Below, piece after piece: positions 7,517-16,842 of a DNA stretch of 23,117 nt. The notes under the pieces are model-generated. The model was given only the letters and a program-made list of their open reading frames with translations, was not told the origin of the DNA and ran no database searches. How positions within the stretch are numbered: position 1 is the stretch's first letter; every line of letters begins with the position of its first letter. The stretch is from CAZFLY01 sp964519995 (lineage in GTDB: Bacteria; Planctomycetota; Phycisphaerae; Sedimentisphaerales; Anaerobacaceae), in contig CAZFLY010000046.1 in the NCBI GenBank assembly GCA_964519995.1, forward strand, positions 1 through 23,117, read 5' to 3'. Position numbers and translations under genes: made by a program.

Positions 7517-9376
7517 ATGATTGGTAAGAGAGTTACAAATCGAGTACACGCTGCTCTTCAAAGTAGGTACACACCAATCGTGTTGGCAATCGCGGCAGTT
7601 GTGTTTTCACTGCCTACGTTGAATAAGGGACTACTCTTCGATGACTGGTGGCACTGGGCGGAATTAGCTGGGCCTTCTGAGCTTGATGAGCGGTTGTCCG
7701 AGGTTGGGATAGACCCCAACAAGTCCGGCGAACTCTCCACGACGCTCTCGGAGCTTTTTGTAGTTGTCAGTCCTGACAAGAACCTGAAGCAGCTCATGCA
7801 GTATGGAGCACTGCCGTGGTGGACTTACGATCGGCTTAGGGTTGCGGCGTGGAGGCCATTGAGCAGCTTTACCCACTGGCTCGACTACCGTGTGTTTGGT
7901 GGGTCGGAAATGATTATGCACGCTCATAGCATTGTCTGGTTCGCAGCAGCAGTAGCTTTATTGGCGATGCTCTATCGGTCGCTAATTGTGACCGGCTGGG
8001 TAGCAGGATTGGCAGCGGTGTTCTACTTGTTAAGTGACAGCAGTTACTTTCCAACGCTGTGGATCTCCAGTAGAAACTCGCTTTTATCGCTATTCTTTGG
8101 GCTCGCCACACTACTTGCCCATCATCGATGGCGTAAGCAGCGTTCTGCGACCGCAGCAGTTGTAGCTGTGTCTTGTTTTCTCTGTTCGCTACTTTCGGCT
8201 GAAGCCGGTTTGGCAACCTTTGCATATCTGATTGCTTACGCTGTTATACTTGAGCATACCAACTGGGCTCGGCGTTTTCTAAGTTTAGCTCCGGCAACTG
8301 CTGTGGTATTGCTTTGGCGAGTGGCTTATAACCTACAAGGATACGGTGCGTACGGCGGAGAATTGTACCTAGATCCATTTCAAGAACCTCTGCGCTTCGC
8401 ACGAGCATTGTTGGAACGGGGACCGTTTCTTCTTGCCGGTCAGTTGAGCAGCGTGCCCGCTGATGCGTTCAGCTATCTGTCCGAATCAGCCAAGACTGTA
8501 TGCCTGCCAGCCGCTTTGGGTTTTATAGCCTTTGTGTTGATTATCTTTGCACCTCTACTACGGAGGGACCGCGTTGCAAGATTCTGGTTGGTGGGAACGC
8601 TTTTATCGGTTGTGCCGATTTGCGCGATCATACCTATGAGTCGCAATCTATTATTTGTAGGAATCGGAGCCTTTGGATTAGTCGCGCAGTTTGTCGGCGG
8701 CTTGTTGAGCAAGCAGAACTGGCTATCCACTTCCCGTAGTTGGCAAACGGGGGCTTGGGTCCTTTGCATATTTCTGGTGTTGGCGCATCTACCTGTGGCC
8801 GCTGCTCGAAGAGTTGCAGCGCCATTTACAAGTTCCGCGATTACGGACGAGATAATGTCAACAATGCAGTTCAACCTACCACCCGGATCAGAAAATCAGG
8901 ACATTGTCGTGGTCAATGCCCCCTATCCGATTGGCTTTCAATACATACCTTTCTTAAAGGCCTATGAGAAAGAGCCATTACCTCGGACTATTCGTCTGCT
9001 GGCTCCCGGATTCGGGCCGCTTCAGATAACCCGCACAGATAACAAGACCGTTTTGCTCCGGGCTCGGCTCGGAAATCTTCTGTCAAACCAGGAAAGAGAC
9101 TGCCTGCACTTCGTTTATTTCTACAGGTACATCGGAGCCGTTCGAGACGCTGGGCAACCAATGCAGGCCGGCTATCGTATCGAGTTGCCACGGATGTGTG
9201 TTAATGTACTTGAAGTCGATGACAATGGCCTACCAACAGCGGCGATGTTCACGTTTGAAGTTTCTCTGGAGGATCCATCTCTTAGATGGCTCATGTGGGA
9301 TTGGGACAATAACCGCTATATTCCTTTTGATGTACCAGCGATCGGCAAAGACGTTTATGTGCCCGGCCCATTTTAG
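7517..9376 (+). CDS. Polytopic membrane protein, GT-C glycosyltransferase-like
   Basis: This is a roughly 619-residue protein with about nine or ten membrane helices in the first 410 residues and a soluble C-terminal portion of about 170 residues. Directly after the first helix it reads LLFDDWWHW (Asp42-Asp43), an acidic pair in the first external loop as seen in GT-C glycosyltransferases that use polyprenyl-phosphate sugars. No closer family is recognised, so glycosyl transfer is an inference. ATG 7517 is used; an in-frame TTG at 7472 would add 15 residues. Neither has a clear ribosome site. The gene is transcribed away from the acylphosphatase gene, with 133 bases between them. Confidence 0.75.
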   Translation: MIGKRVTNRVHAALQSRYTPIVLAIAAVVFSLPTLNKGLLFDDWWHWAELAGPSELDERLSEVGIDPNKSGELSTTLSELFVVVSPDKNLKQLMQYGALPWWTYDRLRVAAWRPLSSFTHWLDYRVFGGSEMIMHAHSIVWFAAAVALLAMLYRSLIVTGWVAGLAAVFYLLSDSSYFPTLWISSRNSLLSLFFGLATLLAHHRWRKQRSATAAVVAVSCFLCSLLSAEAGLATFAYLIAYAVILEHTNWARRFLSLAPATAVVLLWRVAYNLQGYGAYGGELYLDPFQEPLRFARALLERGPFLLAGQLSSVPADAFSYLSESAKTVCLPAALGFIAFVLIIFAPLLRRDRVARFWLVGTLLSVVPICAIIPMSRNLLFVGIGAFGLVAQFVGGLLSKQNWLSTSRSWQTGAWVLCIFLVLAHLPVAAARRVAAPFTSSAITDEIMSTMQFNLPPGSENQDIVVVNAPYPIGFQYIPFLKAYEKEPLPRTIRLLAPGFGPLQITRTDNKTVLLRARLGNLLSNQERDCLHFVYFYRYIGAVRDAGQPMQAGYRIELPRMCVNVLEVDDNGLPTAAMFTFEVSLEDPSLRWLMWDWDNNRYIPFDVPAIGKDVYVPGPF

Positions 9377-9518
9377 CATCTCTTCGGCTTACTACTTGCA
9401 ACAATGCCCATATATCCATCAACGAACCTCAATACCACTAACCAAGCAGAATTTTTCATCAGTTTCACGAACAGTCCCCCAAGATATAGGCTAAATATGA
9501 CCATTGTCTAAATTACGA

Positions 9519-9547
9519 TTCACGACAAGCACAAAGTGCCATATAAT
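9519..9547 (+). promoter_or_regulatory. Candidate sigma-70 promoter for the GAF-phosphatase gene
   Basis: TTCACG (9519-9524) and a perfect TATAAT (9542-9547) are 17 bases apart, ending 27 bases before the ATG at 9575. It could drive the whole downstream run through rpsA. Confidence 0.45.
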
Positions 9548-9574
9548 AAAAGAAATCGACTGTTGTGATTGCTT

Positions 9575-10927
9575 ATGGCAAAGAAAACAAAAAAACAAAT
9601 AGAAAGAGACGAGCAGATTTATCAGCTAACCACACTCGTTGCGGGAGACTTCTCGCTTCAAGAGGTGCTGGATAAGCTTGCCGAAGCGGCGGTCAAAATC
9701 GTTGGTGTAAAAGCCTGCTCCATCCGACTGCTCGATGCCCAAACCAATGATCTTAAAATGCGCAGCACTTATGGCCTCAGTGAAGAGTACCGCAGCAAAG
9801 GAGTTGTCTCCAAGAACGATACGGTCATCAAGGCAGCCTTCGCCGGCGAGGCGGTCATTCTGGATGACATGCGCGTTGATGACAGGGTCAAATACAAACA
9901 AGCCACTATCAGAGAAGGCCTTGTCAGCCAGCTCACCGTTGCTATGCAATTTCGCAACAAGCCCATAGGCGTGCTCCGGCTGTACAGTCCAAAGCCCAAG
10001 CAATTCGACGAAGACGATATCAATCTCGCCAGGGCGGTTGCCTCTCAATGCGCAACTGCCATAACAAATGCAAAACTCTACGCTGAGGCTATCGAAGGTG
10101 CCAGGATGGCTGAACAGATGCGACTGGCTGGGCTGATCCAACGTAGAATGATTCCCGAAAAGGCTCCACGAATCCAAGGGCTTGATATTGCCGCGACCTA
10201 TATTCCGTGTTTTGAAGTTGGTGGCGACTTCTACGATTTCATGCAGATAAGCGATACACGACTGGCAATTACAATAGCTGACGTGATCGGCAAAGGAATG
10301 CCTGCGGCGCTTATGATGAGCTGGTTTCGGGGAGCTATTCGCGCTTATACTGACGGCTTCCGCCAAGTACTAGAAACTGTAGGTACTGTTGAAGGAGAGA
10401 GAAATAGTGACGTGCGAACGGTAGCTCGCATAAAAGATGCCATCCATCAATTCAATAGAATGGCCTACAATGAGTGTAGAGACGGTGAATTTGTCACCCT
10501 GTTCTATGCTACCATAGACTCAAAGGAAAAGACAATCACATACTGCAATTGCGGACATGAGCCAGCGGTACTGATAAGAGACGGAAACATCACGGCCCTA
10601 CAGACAGGTGGATTGGTACTCGGAGTCGATCCAGAGGCGGAATATAAGATCGAAACCGTCTCGCTGAAAGAAAATGATTGCCTTTTATTTTATACGGACG
10701 GTCTTATTGATACGGTCAACTTCGACGGGGAACTATGGGGCAGGGAAAGTATGCTCAACATCGCTCGTAAGTTCACAGCTAACTCTGCCGACCACATGGT
10801 CAGAAATATCCTCGGCTATAGAAGACGGTTTGCAGGGCTCGCAAGCCAAATTGATGACACGAGCCTTATTGCTTTAAAAGTTGACAAAATAAACCACATA
10901 ACTGACTTACACGACGCTGATAGTTAG
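9575..10927 (+). CDS. GAF-domain SpoIIE/RsbU-type serine phosphatase
   Basis: This 450-residue signalling protein has an N-terminal GAF sensor (about residues 18-168) followed by a short helix and a PPM-type phosphatase domain of the SpoIIE/RsbU class (about 190-436). Metal-binding motifs are visible: GGDFYDF (Asp218), IADVIGKGMPAALMMS (Asp236), NCGHEPAVL, LFYTDGL (Asp375) and QIDDTSL (Asp427/428). In the family such enzymes dephosphorylate anti-sigma-factor antagonists in partner-switching pathways. The GAF ligand is unknown. No anti-sigma or antagonist gene is adjacent. ATG 9575 is chosen over a TTG two codons upstream. It ends 37 bases before cmk, so it may be co-transcribed with the housekeeping genes. 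Confidence 0.93.
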   Translation: MAKKTKKQIERDEQIYQLTTLVAGDFSLQEVLDKLAEAAVKIVGVKACSIRLLDAQTNDLKMRSTYGLSEEYRSKGVVSKNDTVIKAAFAGEAVILDDMRVDDRVKYKQATIREGLVSQLTVAMQFRNKPIGVLRLYSPKPKQFDEDDINLARAVASQCATAITNAKLYAEAIEGARMAEQMRLAGLIQRRMIPEKAPRIQGLDIAATYIPCFEVGGDFYDFMQISDTRLAITIADVIGKGMPAALMMSWFRGAIRAYTDGFRQVLETVGTVEGERNSDVRTVARIKDAIHQFNRMAYNECRDGEFVTLFYATIDSKEKTITYCNCGHEPAVLIRDGNITALQTGGLVLGVDPEAEYKIETVSLKENDCLLFYTDGLIDTVNFDGELWGRESMLNIARKFTANSADHMVRNILGYRRRFAGLASQIDDTSLIALKVDKINHITDLHDADS

Positions 10928-10964
10928 TGCAACCCATATAACAGAAACAATTTCGTTTACATAG

Positions 10965-11648
10965 ATGGCGGCTTTGATTATTACGATCGATGGTCCCGCG
11001 GCGAGCGGTAAGAGCACAGTTGCTAAGCTGGTAGCTGAGCAAATCCGAGCAAATTTTCTCGATACCGGCTCAATGTACCGTGCAGTGACATTGGCGGCCA
11101 TAATGGCAGGTGTAGATATGACTAACGAACAGAAACTGCTGGCCATTATAGACCACCACGAATTTCGGTTCGAGCCACAGCACGGCAAGATGACAATTTA
11201 CGTCGACGGCATCGATGTAACTGAAAAGATAAGAGACACCCAGTTAACCAACAACGTCAGGTATGTCGCTTCACTACCACAGATGCGTGAGAAGCTTGTT
11301 CAGATGCAAAGGCAATTCGCTGCCAAAGAAAAAAAGATTGTCGCTGAAGGTAGAGACCAGGGGACTGTTGCCTTTCCTGATGCCGACATCAAATTCTATC
11401 TGACTGCTGAACCCGCCGAAAGAGCAAGAAGAAGACAGTCGGAATTAAAAGCCAAAGGTCTTGACCACACCTTAGAGCAAATACAAAGAGACATAGAAAA
11501 GCGAGACCAAAGCGATGAAAATAGAGCGGTCGGTCCATTAAAGCCGGCTAATGACGCCATTGTTATCGATACTACGAATTTGAACGTAGAACAAGTTGTG
11601 GAAAAAATTCTGCATTGCATCAACGAAAAATGCGTTGGGAAAGATTAA
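10965..11648 (+). CDS. cmk: Cytidylate kinase
   Basis: This 227-residue protein transfers phosphate from ATP to CMP/dCMP, giving CDP/dCDP for nucleotide and phospholipid synthesis. The P-loop is GPAASGKST (residues 10-18), followed by LDTGSMYRAVT, the CMP-binding region typical of the family, and EGRDQGTVAFPDADIKFYLT with the conserved Arg-Asp. The length fits bacterial Cmk. Its last 19 bases overlap plsC, so the two are probably translationally coupled. The order cmk-plsC-ispH-rpsA is also known from other bacterial phyla. Confidence 0.97.
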   Translation: MAALIITIDGPAASGKSTVAKLVAEQIRANFLDTGSMYRAVTLAAIMAGVDMTNEQKLLAIIDHHEFRFEPQHGKMTIYVDGIDVTEKIRDTQLTNNVRYVASLPQMREKLVQMQRQFAAKEKKIVAEGRDQGTVAFPDADIKFYLTAEPAERARRRQSELKAKGLDHTLEQIQRDIEKRDQSDENRAVGPLKPANDAIVIDTTNLNVEQVVEKILHCINEKCVGKD

Positions 11649-12286
11649 AAGCAATCTGGTACTGGCTTGCGCGCTGGGGTTGCCGATTTCTTTGCATTTT
11701 CTTTTTTCGATTTCGGGCCTATGGCATGGAGAACGTACCGGAGAAGGGTCCATTTATATTAGCGAGCAACCATCAGAGTTTTCTAGATCCGCTTTTCTGC
11801 GGGGTACCGCTGAGGCGACCGTTATATTTTGTGGCGAGGGACTCGCTTTTTTCCAATAAGTTTTTTGGTGGACTTATTCGTTCGGTTAATGCGATACCGG
11901 TCAGGCGTGGTCAGGCGGATATTGCTTCGATACGAAGAGTTATTGCCAAGCTCAATGATGGTGAGGGTGTCTGTCTTTTCCCGGAGGCCACGCGAACAAA
12001 TGACGGGCGCATCGCGGCTTTCAAGGGTGGGCTTAGTCTTTTATGGAAAAAGACCGGGGCACCAATTGTGCCAGTATTAATCGATGGTGCCTTTGAATGC
12101 TGGCCGAGGTATAAGAGAATCTTCTCTCCCGGTGCCGTCTCAATTTGCTACGGACAGGCTATAAACGCCGAGCAGTTGAAAGACGTTGGTGACAAGGCGC
12201 TTGCAGATATTCTGACCAGAAAAGTTCGACAAATGCAAGAGCAGTGCAGGTTCAAGCAAGGTAAACAGCCATACAATTATCAATAA
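11630..12286 (+). CDS. plsC: 1-acyl-sn-glycerol-3-phosphate acyltransferase
   Basis: This 218-residue membrane-associated acyltransferase makes phosphatidic acid from lysophosphatidic acid. The HX4D catalytic motif is NHQSFLD (His48, Asp53), and the glycerol-phosphate binding motif reads FPEATRT (usually FPEGTRS). A hydrophobic N-terminal segment (about residues 7-27) is the likely membrane anchor. ATG 11630 lies inside the end of cmk (19-base overlap). An in-frame TTG at 11615 is an alternative start. Confidence 0.93.
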   Translation: MRWERLKAIWYWLARWGCRFLCIFFFRFRAYGMENVPEKGPFILASNHQSFLDPLFCGVPLRRPLYFVARDSLFSNKFFGGLIRSVNAIPVRRGQADIASIRRVIAKLNDGEGVCLFPEATRTNDGRIAAFKGGLSLLWKKTGAPIVPVLIDGAFECWPRYKRIFSPGAVSICYGQAINAEQLKDVGDKALADILTRKVRQMQEQCRFKQGKQPYNYQ

Positions 12287-12435
12287 ATAGTGATGCGTGT
12301 ATGTCTTTATTGGTGTGAAATACTTGTAGTCTGGCACAGCATAAACAAATTAAATGCGATACGCATGAGTGAAAAAGACGAAAAGGTAATTGATACAAAC
12401 AAAATCAGCGGGTGAAATTGAAATTAGATGGTAAT

Positions 12436-13284
12436 ATGAAGGTTTTGATTGCTGAAAAGTGTGGATTTTGCCATGGTGTTAGAAATGCCATCAGCATCGC
12501 AGAGAATGTGCTGGTACAAGAGAAGCAAGTCTACAGCCTTGGGCCAATTATTCATAATAGGGATGTTGTAGAACGTCTGGCAAAAAGTGGACTAAAAACC
12601 GTGGATACAGTTGAACAAATCCAAGCAGGAACAGTTCTTATTCGCTCCCACGGCGCGGCTCCCGGACAAATAGCAAAACTCAAAGAAAAAAAACTCAAAA
12701 TAGTTGACGCTACATGTGTGCTTGTAAAGAGAGTTCAGCACATCGCCAGGCACCTTGCTGAGGACGATTACAGGGTGGTAATTATCGGGGATGAGGACCA
12801 CCCCGAGGTACAGGCAGTGATGGGTTGCGCCAAGAATGTGATTGTCATCGGCGATAACTCAGATCTAAGCAAGTTGCCAAGTAATGCCAAATTAGGAGTT
12901 GTCTGCCAGACTACTGAAAGCCCGGAACACTTCGGCAACATGCTAGGCGCAATAGGACGGACAAGCTTCGATGAATTGAAAGTAATCAATACCCTGTGTA
13001 AAGAGGCAGTAAAAAGGCAGGAATCAGCCGTACGCTTGTGCAAACAGGCAGACGTGATGTTTGTGCTCGGCGGTCTGCAAAGCGCCAACACATGCAGACT
13101 CGCCGAAATCTGCAAAAAAGTAAATAAGAAGACTTTTCACCTGGAAAACTGGAATGGACTTGATAAAAATGTACTTTTCGGTAAAAATGTAGCTGGTGTT
13201 ACGGCAGGTGCTTCTACACCCGAATGGGTAATAGAGGAGTTTGTAGAGCATCTGAAGGCTTTCGTTACTATTGAGAAGCAATAA
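12436..13284 (+). CDS. ispH: 4-hydroxy-3-methylbut-2-enyl diphosphate reductase
   Basis: This 282-residue iron-sulfur enzyme carries out the last step of the MEP pathway, reducing HMBPP to IPP and DMAPP. The three cluster cysteines are Cys12 (GFCHGV), Cys94 (DATCVLV) and Cys188 (TLCKEAV). Substrate-pocket residues are present: His40 (PIIHN), His72 (RSHGAAP), and His122 with Glu124 (EDHPEVQ). ATG 12436 matches the usual beginning of IspH; a GTG at 12412 would add eight residues. The 149 bases after plsC show no gene. IspG is encoded about 6 kb further on. Confidence 0.96.
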   Translation: MKVLIAEKCGFCHGVRNAISIAENVLVQEKQVYSLGPIIHNRDVVERLAKSGLKTVDTVEQIQAGTVLIRSHGAAPGQIAKLKEKKLKIVDATCVLVKRVQHIARHLAEDDYRVVIIGDEDHPEVQAVMGCAKNVIVIGDNSDLSKLPSNAKLGVVCQTTESPEHFGNMLGAIGRTSFDELKVINTLCKEAVKRQESAVRLCKQADVMFVLGGLQSANTCRLAEICKKVNKKTFHLENWNGLDKNVLFGKNVAGVTAGASTPEWVIEEFVEHLKAFVTIEKQ

Positions 13285-13403
13285 TAATTAGGATTTTAAT
13301 GCAAAAGGAACTGTGTTATTGTGGGATTATGTGAGAACCTACTGGCGTAAATGTGGGGCGCCTTTGGGTAGGGAACGAAGACTCCACAGAGGAATTTGAG
13401 TTT

Positions 13404-15311
13404 ATGGTAGACAGAAATTTAATCAGCAAATTAGGCCTATCAGATGAGCAGCTTGATCAACAAGTCAACGAAATGTTCACAAAAGATGAAAATGAATTCC
13501 TTGAAGAGGTGCTGCAAAAAAAAGTAGACTCGCGCCTGCCAGGAGCTATTCTAAAGGGGCATATCGTCTCGCAAATAGGCAATGATGTCATTGTCGAGGT
13601 CGGCCTGAAAAGCGAGGGCTTCGTCGATGCAAGCGAATTCACCAGCCCAGACGAAATAGAGCCGGGCAAAGAAATTGAAGTGATTCTGGAAGACACCGAT
13701 TCAGAAAGCGGACTTATTCTGCTGAGCAAACGCAAGGCTGATAGTATTCGCGGTTGGCAGACAATAATTAACACGAAGAAAGAAGGAGATGTTGTCAGCG
13801 GAAAAGTCGTAAGGCGCATTAAAGGTGGTCTGCTCGTTGATATTGGAGTACCGGTTTTTTTGCCTGCCTCACAAGTTGATATCAGAAAGCCGGGCGACAT
13901 AAGCAGATTCATTGGTAAAGATGTAGCATGCAAAATCCTCAAGATCGATGTTGAAGGCCGAAACATAGTCGTATCAAGGCGAAAACTCATTGAAGAAGAA
14001 CGGCGAAGTAGCAAAGATAAAATACTATCGGAAATAGAAGCCGGTCAACTACGCAAAGGCATAGTTAAAAACATTGCTGACTTCGGTGTATTCGTCGATC
14101 TTGGCGGTCTGGACGGCTTGCTTCATATCTCTGATCTTAGCTGGGGCAGAATCTCCCATCCAGCGGAGGTTGTAGATATCGACCAAGAAATTGAATGTTT
14201 TGTCATCGGAGTCGATAAAGAAAATGAAAAGATTTCACTCGGATTGAAACAAAAGACCCCCAGCCCCTGGGAGAACGTCGAAGAAAGTTATCCGATAGGA
14301 GAAAAAGTAAAAGGCAAGGTTGTAAACATAATGAATTACGGCGTCTTTGTCCGGCTTGAAGACGGAATTGAAGGGCTCGTCCACATTAGCGAAATGAGCT
14401 GGACAAAACGGCTGTCACACCCCAGTGAGATTGTTAATCTCGGTGATGAAATTGAAGTTGTCGTCTTAAACATCAATAAGGAAAAACAAGAAATCTCTCT
14501 TGGCCTGAAACAGACAGAAGTGAATCCGTGGGCCGTAGCTACTCACAAGTACCCGGTTGGTACAATCGTCACAGCTACAGTACGGAGCATGACCAATTTT
14601 GGTGCTTTTGTCGAGATAGAATCTGGTATTGACGGCATGATACACATTTCAGATTTAAGTTGGACAAGAAAATATGGTCATCCTAGTGAGGCCCTGCAAA
14701 AAGGCCAGGAAATAAAGTGCATTGTGCTGGAGGTCAATGAAGAAAAACGCCGAATATCTCTGGGTATAAAGCAGATGACTGAGGATCCCTGGATACACGC
14801 CATTCCTGAGAAATATATCCCGGGGCACATCATAAAAGGGAAAGTTGCAAAACTCACTAATTTCGGGGCTTTTGTCGAACTTGAACCGGATTTGGAGGGC
14901 CTTCTGCATATTTCCGAACTTGCTGATCACAAGATCGACAAACCCCAGGATGTAGTAAAACCTGGTGATGAAGTTGAAATTAAGATACTTAAAGTAGATA
15001 GCGAAGCCCGCAAAATCGGTTTAAGTCTGCGAAGGGTACAATGGGCAGCGGAGGACCAAACTGGACATTCAGCTCATCATGAAGGCTCAGCCGACACTTT
15101 AACCGCAACTTCCGTTTATACCGACCAAAGTGCAATGCCGCACGAAGAAGTTAGTGATGAAAACACGTCTGAGCCGAAAGGCCAAAGTAAACAGGTCACC
15201 GAAACGCCTAAACCCCAAACAGAAGACACCACCAATACTGATACTGATGAGGGTACGACTCAACAGGAAGAAAAGGAACTTGATCCGCCACAGGAGTCCA
15301 CACAAGCTTAG
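13404..15311 (+). CDS. rpsA: 30S ribosomal protein S1
   Basis: This is a 635-residue protein with six S1 RNA-binding domains at about residues 47-112, 127-194, 213-284, 299-370, 385-457 and 473-545. The last four show the regular NFGAFVE/GLLHISDLSW pattern with HPSE and ISLGLKQ endings; the first two are more diverged, as usual for the ribosome-binding domains. Residues 550-635 form a hydrophilic, Glu/Thr/Gln-rich tail. S1 helps mRNA bind to the 30S subunit. ATG 13404 is preferred because an AGAGGA precedes it by about 10 bases; a GTG at 13353 would add 17 unlikely residues. Confidence 0.96.
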   Translation: MVDRNLISKLGLSDEQLDQQVNEMFTKDENEFLEEVLQKKVDSRLPGAILKGHIVSQIGNDVIVEVGLKSEGFVDASEFTSPDEIEPGKEIEVILEDTDSESGLILLSKRKADSIRGWQTIINTKKEGDVVSGKVVRRIKGGLLVDIGVPVFLPASQVDIRKPGDISRFIGKDVACKILKIDVEGRNIVVSRRKLIEEERRSSKDKILSEIEAGQLRKGIVKNIADFGVFVDLGGLDGLLHISDLSWGRISHPAEVVDIDQEIECFVIGVDKENEKISLGLKQKTPSPWENVEESYPIGEKVKGKVVNIMNYGVFVRLEDGIEGLVHISEMSWTKRLSHPSEIVNLGDEIEVVVLNINKEKQEISLGLKQTEVNPWAVATHKYPVGTIVTATVRSMTNFGAFVEIESGIDGMIHISDLSWTRKYGHPSEALQKGQEIKCIVLEVNEEKRRISLGIKQMTEDPWIHAIPEKYIPGHIIKGKVAKLTNFGAFVELEPDLEGLLHISELADHKIDKPQDVVKPGDEVEIKILKVDSEARKIGLSLRRVQWAAEDQTGHSAHHEGSADTLTATSVYTDQSAMPHEEVSDENTSEPKGQSKQVTETPKPQTEDTTNTDTDEGTTQQEEKELDPPQESTQA

Positions 15312-15649
15312 ACTGAGCAGAATCAATAGAGTAATAACATTACCAAAACAACATCAGCTTAGAACAGACATAATGACAGCAGCTTGTTCCAAGATTAAAA
15401 GAAACACGTAATAGTATGTATTTGATTCTGCTTGGAAAGAATTCTCGACGACCTGTTTAACATTCATATCTGTAAACTACCTCACAGTCGCTAAAAAATT
15501 CACACAATTCGATAAAAAAAGGCTCTCAGAACCTAATTTTATCACGCTTCGACTGCGATGGAATCGTTGTAAGTAACTACTATATAATAACTTATATAGC
15601 CTTAAAGGGCCAAAAGGAGAAAATTTTCCTTGAGTACAATAGAATTTCC
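15312..15649. other. Intergenic stretch after rpsA, no gene seen
   Basis: This is AT-rich with no convincing reading frame. The only structure is an imperfect inverted repeat at 15511-15543 (GATAAAA with TTTTATC, inner AGG with CCT), which could help end rpsA transcription but has no following T tract. Confidence 0.45.
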
Positions 15650-15679
15650 TTGACGAGAAGATGGATAATTTAGTATATG
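15650..15679 (+). promoter_or_regulatory. Candidate promoter for the PEP-CTERM gene
   Basis: TTGACG (15650-15655) and TATATG (15674-15679) are 18 bases apart in an AT-rich context. If used, the transcript of the PEP-CTERM gene would have an untranslated leader of roughly 370 bases. Confidence 0.4.
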
Positions 15680-15769
15680 TAGGTAAGCAGAAACTTACCA
15701 ACTCTGTAGATAGTGTTTACATTCTGCAGAATATTTTGTGTTTTTGGGTAAATCTGTAGCGGAATCGAT

Positions 15770-16044
15770 TAAGCGCACAGCTGGAGGAAGGGTTTTGCGT
15801 TCCCTGAGCAAACCCCTATCATTGCGGCTGGGCGGAAGGAAAAGGATTGCCCACGGAAGAGCAAAAAGTCAAATCTACAATCTATTTGAAACAGGCATAG
15901 GGTTTGGTGAAGATATTGTTGCTTGTTTTGTAAAGGATTGTTTGTGGCGAGCATGGTCGGCAGTCACAGATCTGAATGCTCGTCCAACAATTATCGCTTT
16001 GAAGCAATCAAAGCAAGTTGATAGTTTTTTGACTTTTCCTTAAG
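15770..16044 (+). promoter_or_regulatory. Possible structured 5' leader of the PEP-CTERM gene
   Basis: Several inverted repeats lie between the candidate promoter and the ribosome site. They are GGGTTTTGC/GCAAACCC (15790-15815, one bulge), TGGGC/GCCCA (15829-15853), a perfect CGAGCAT/ATGCTCG pair (15948-15954 with 15976-15982) and GCTTTG/CAAAGC (15996-16014). Within the first hairpin, AGGG could instead pair with the loop TCCCT, an alternative fold. I compared it by eye with c-di-GMP, cobalamin, TPP, SAM, glycine and fluoride riboswitch cores and found no match. A GTG-started frame across it (15738-16043) does not look like a protein. Confidence 0.35.
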
Positions 16045-16054
16045 AAGGAGGAGA

Positions 16055-16804
16055 ATGATGTATAAAACCTTATTATTTACTACTGTCCTGTTGCTAATCG
16101 TAGCAGGTAGCGCCTCAGCCGATAAAGTAGCACATTGGACGTTTGACGAAGGCGCTGGGACCACAGTAACTGACTCTGCCAATGGTTTAGTGGGCAATTT
16201 TGTGGGCGCTCCAGATTTTGTAGCTGGCGTGCCCGTTTTAGGAGGTAGCGCACTGGATCTTGACGGCGTTAATGACTACGTGGATTGCGGCTATGACCCA
16301 CTCTTTGATATGACGGGCGATATGACAGTCGCAGCATGGGTACAAATTAGGGAGCACAGCACCGCGTGGATGGCTGCCGTCGCACAGGGTGAGTACGCCT
16401 GGAGGCTTGGTAATGCGAACGTGAGTCCGATGGCTCACTTTGGTGTCACCTTCTGGTCGGAACCCATCGCCTCACAAGATGGAGTTATTGAAATTCCACT
16501 CAACGAATGGCACCACATAGCAGGTGTATATGAAACTGGTGGAAACTTGACTGTATATTTGGACGGTGAGGTTGACATGGCCGTTGCGGCTGACGCGCCC
16601 ATAGGCCTTAGTTACCAGGTCGTTTATATTGGCAATAACCCCGATGAACCAACACGCCTCTGGAATGGCCTAATTGACGATGTACAGATTTACAACAATG
16701 CGTTGAGCCAGGCTGAACTTCAGGAGATTATCCCTGAGCCTGCAACGATGGCACTTTTGGGCCTTGGTGGATTAGCTCTGCTTCGCATTCGCAAGAGAGG
16801 CTAA
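16055..16804 (+). CDS. LamG-domain protein with PEP-CTERM sorting signal
   Basis: This is a 249-residue exported protein. The signal peptide covers residues 1-22 (ending GSASA, cut before DKVAHW). Residues 24-222 form a LamG/concanavalin-like domain: AHWTFDEGAG at the start, LDLDGVNDYVDCG, WHHIAGVY, VYLDGE and IDDVQIYNNALS. Residues 227-249 are a PEP-CTERM tail: Pro-Glu-Pro, a hydrophobic stretch, then RIRKRG. In exosortase-bearing bacteria this signal is processed for surface or matrix display. No exosortase lies in the window. A very good ribosome site (AAGGAGGAG, 16045-16053) precedes a double ATG. It is a single-gene unit with its own terminator. The carbohydrate or protein ligand is unknown. 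Confidence 0.93.
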   Translation: MMYKTLLFTTVLLLIVAGSASADKVAHWTFDEGAGTTVTDSANGLVGNFVGAPDFVAGVPVLGGSALDLDGVNDYVDCGYDPLFDMTGDMTVAAWVQIREHSTAWMAAVAQGEYAWRLGNANVSPMAHFGVTFWSEPIASQDGVIEIPLNEWHHIAGVYETGGNLTVYLDGEVDMAVAADAPIGLSYQVVYIGNNPDEPTRLWNGLIDDVQIYNNALSQAELQEIIPEPATMALLGLGGLALLRIRKRG

Positions 16805-16842
16805 TTCATTACTTAGCTAGTTTAAGTGTTTGCATCTGTCCG

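Noticed and set aside
9626..10366. A 246-codon open frame on the - strand
   Set aside because: It is antisense to the GAF-SpoIIE phosphatase, with no ribosome site or recognisable domain.
15770..15860. A known riboswitch (c-di-GMP, cobalamin, TPP, SAM)
   Set aside because: Short pieces such as GCACAG and GCAAACC recall the c-di-GMP class, but the order and the rest of the core are missing on both strands.
15738..16043. A 101-codon frame before the PEP-CTERM gene
   Set aside because: It starts with GTG without a ribosome site and runs through several inverted repeats; it fits a leader RNA better than a protein.
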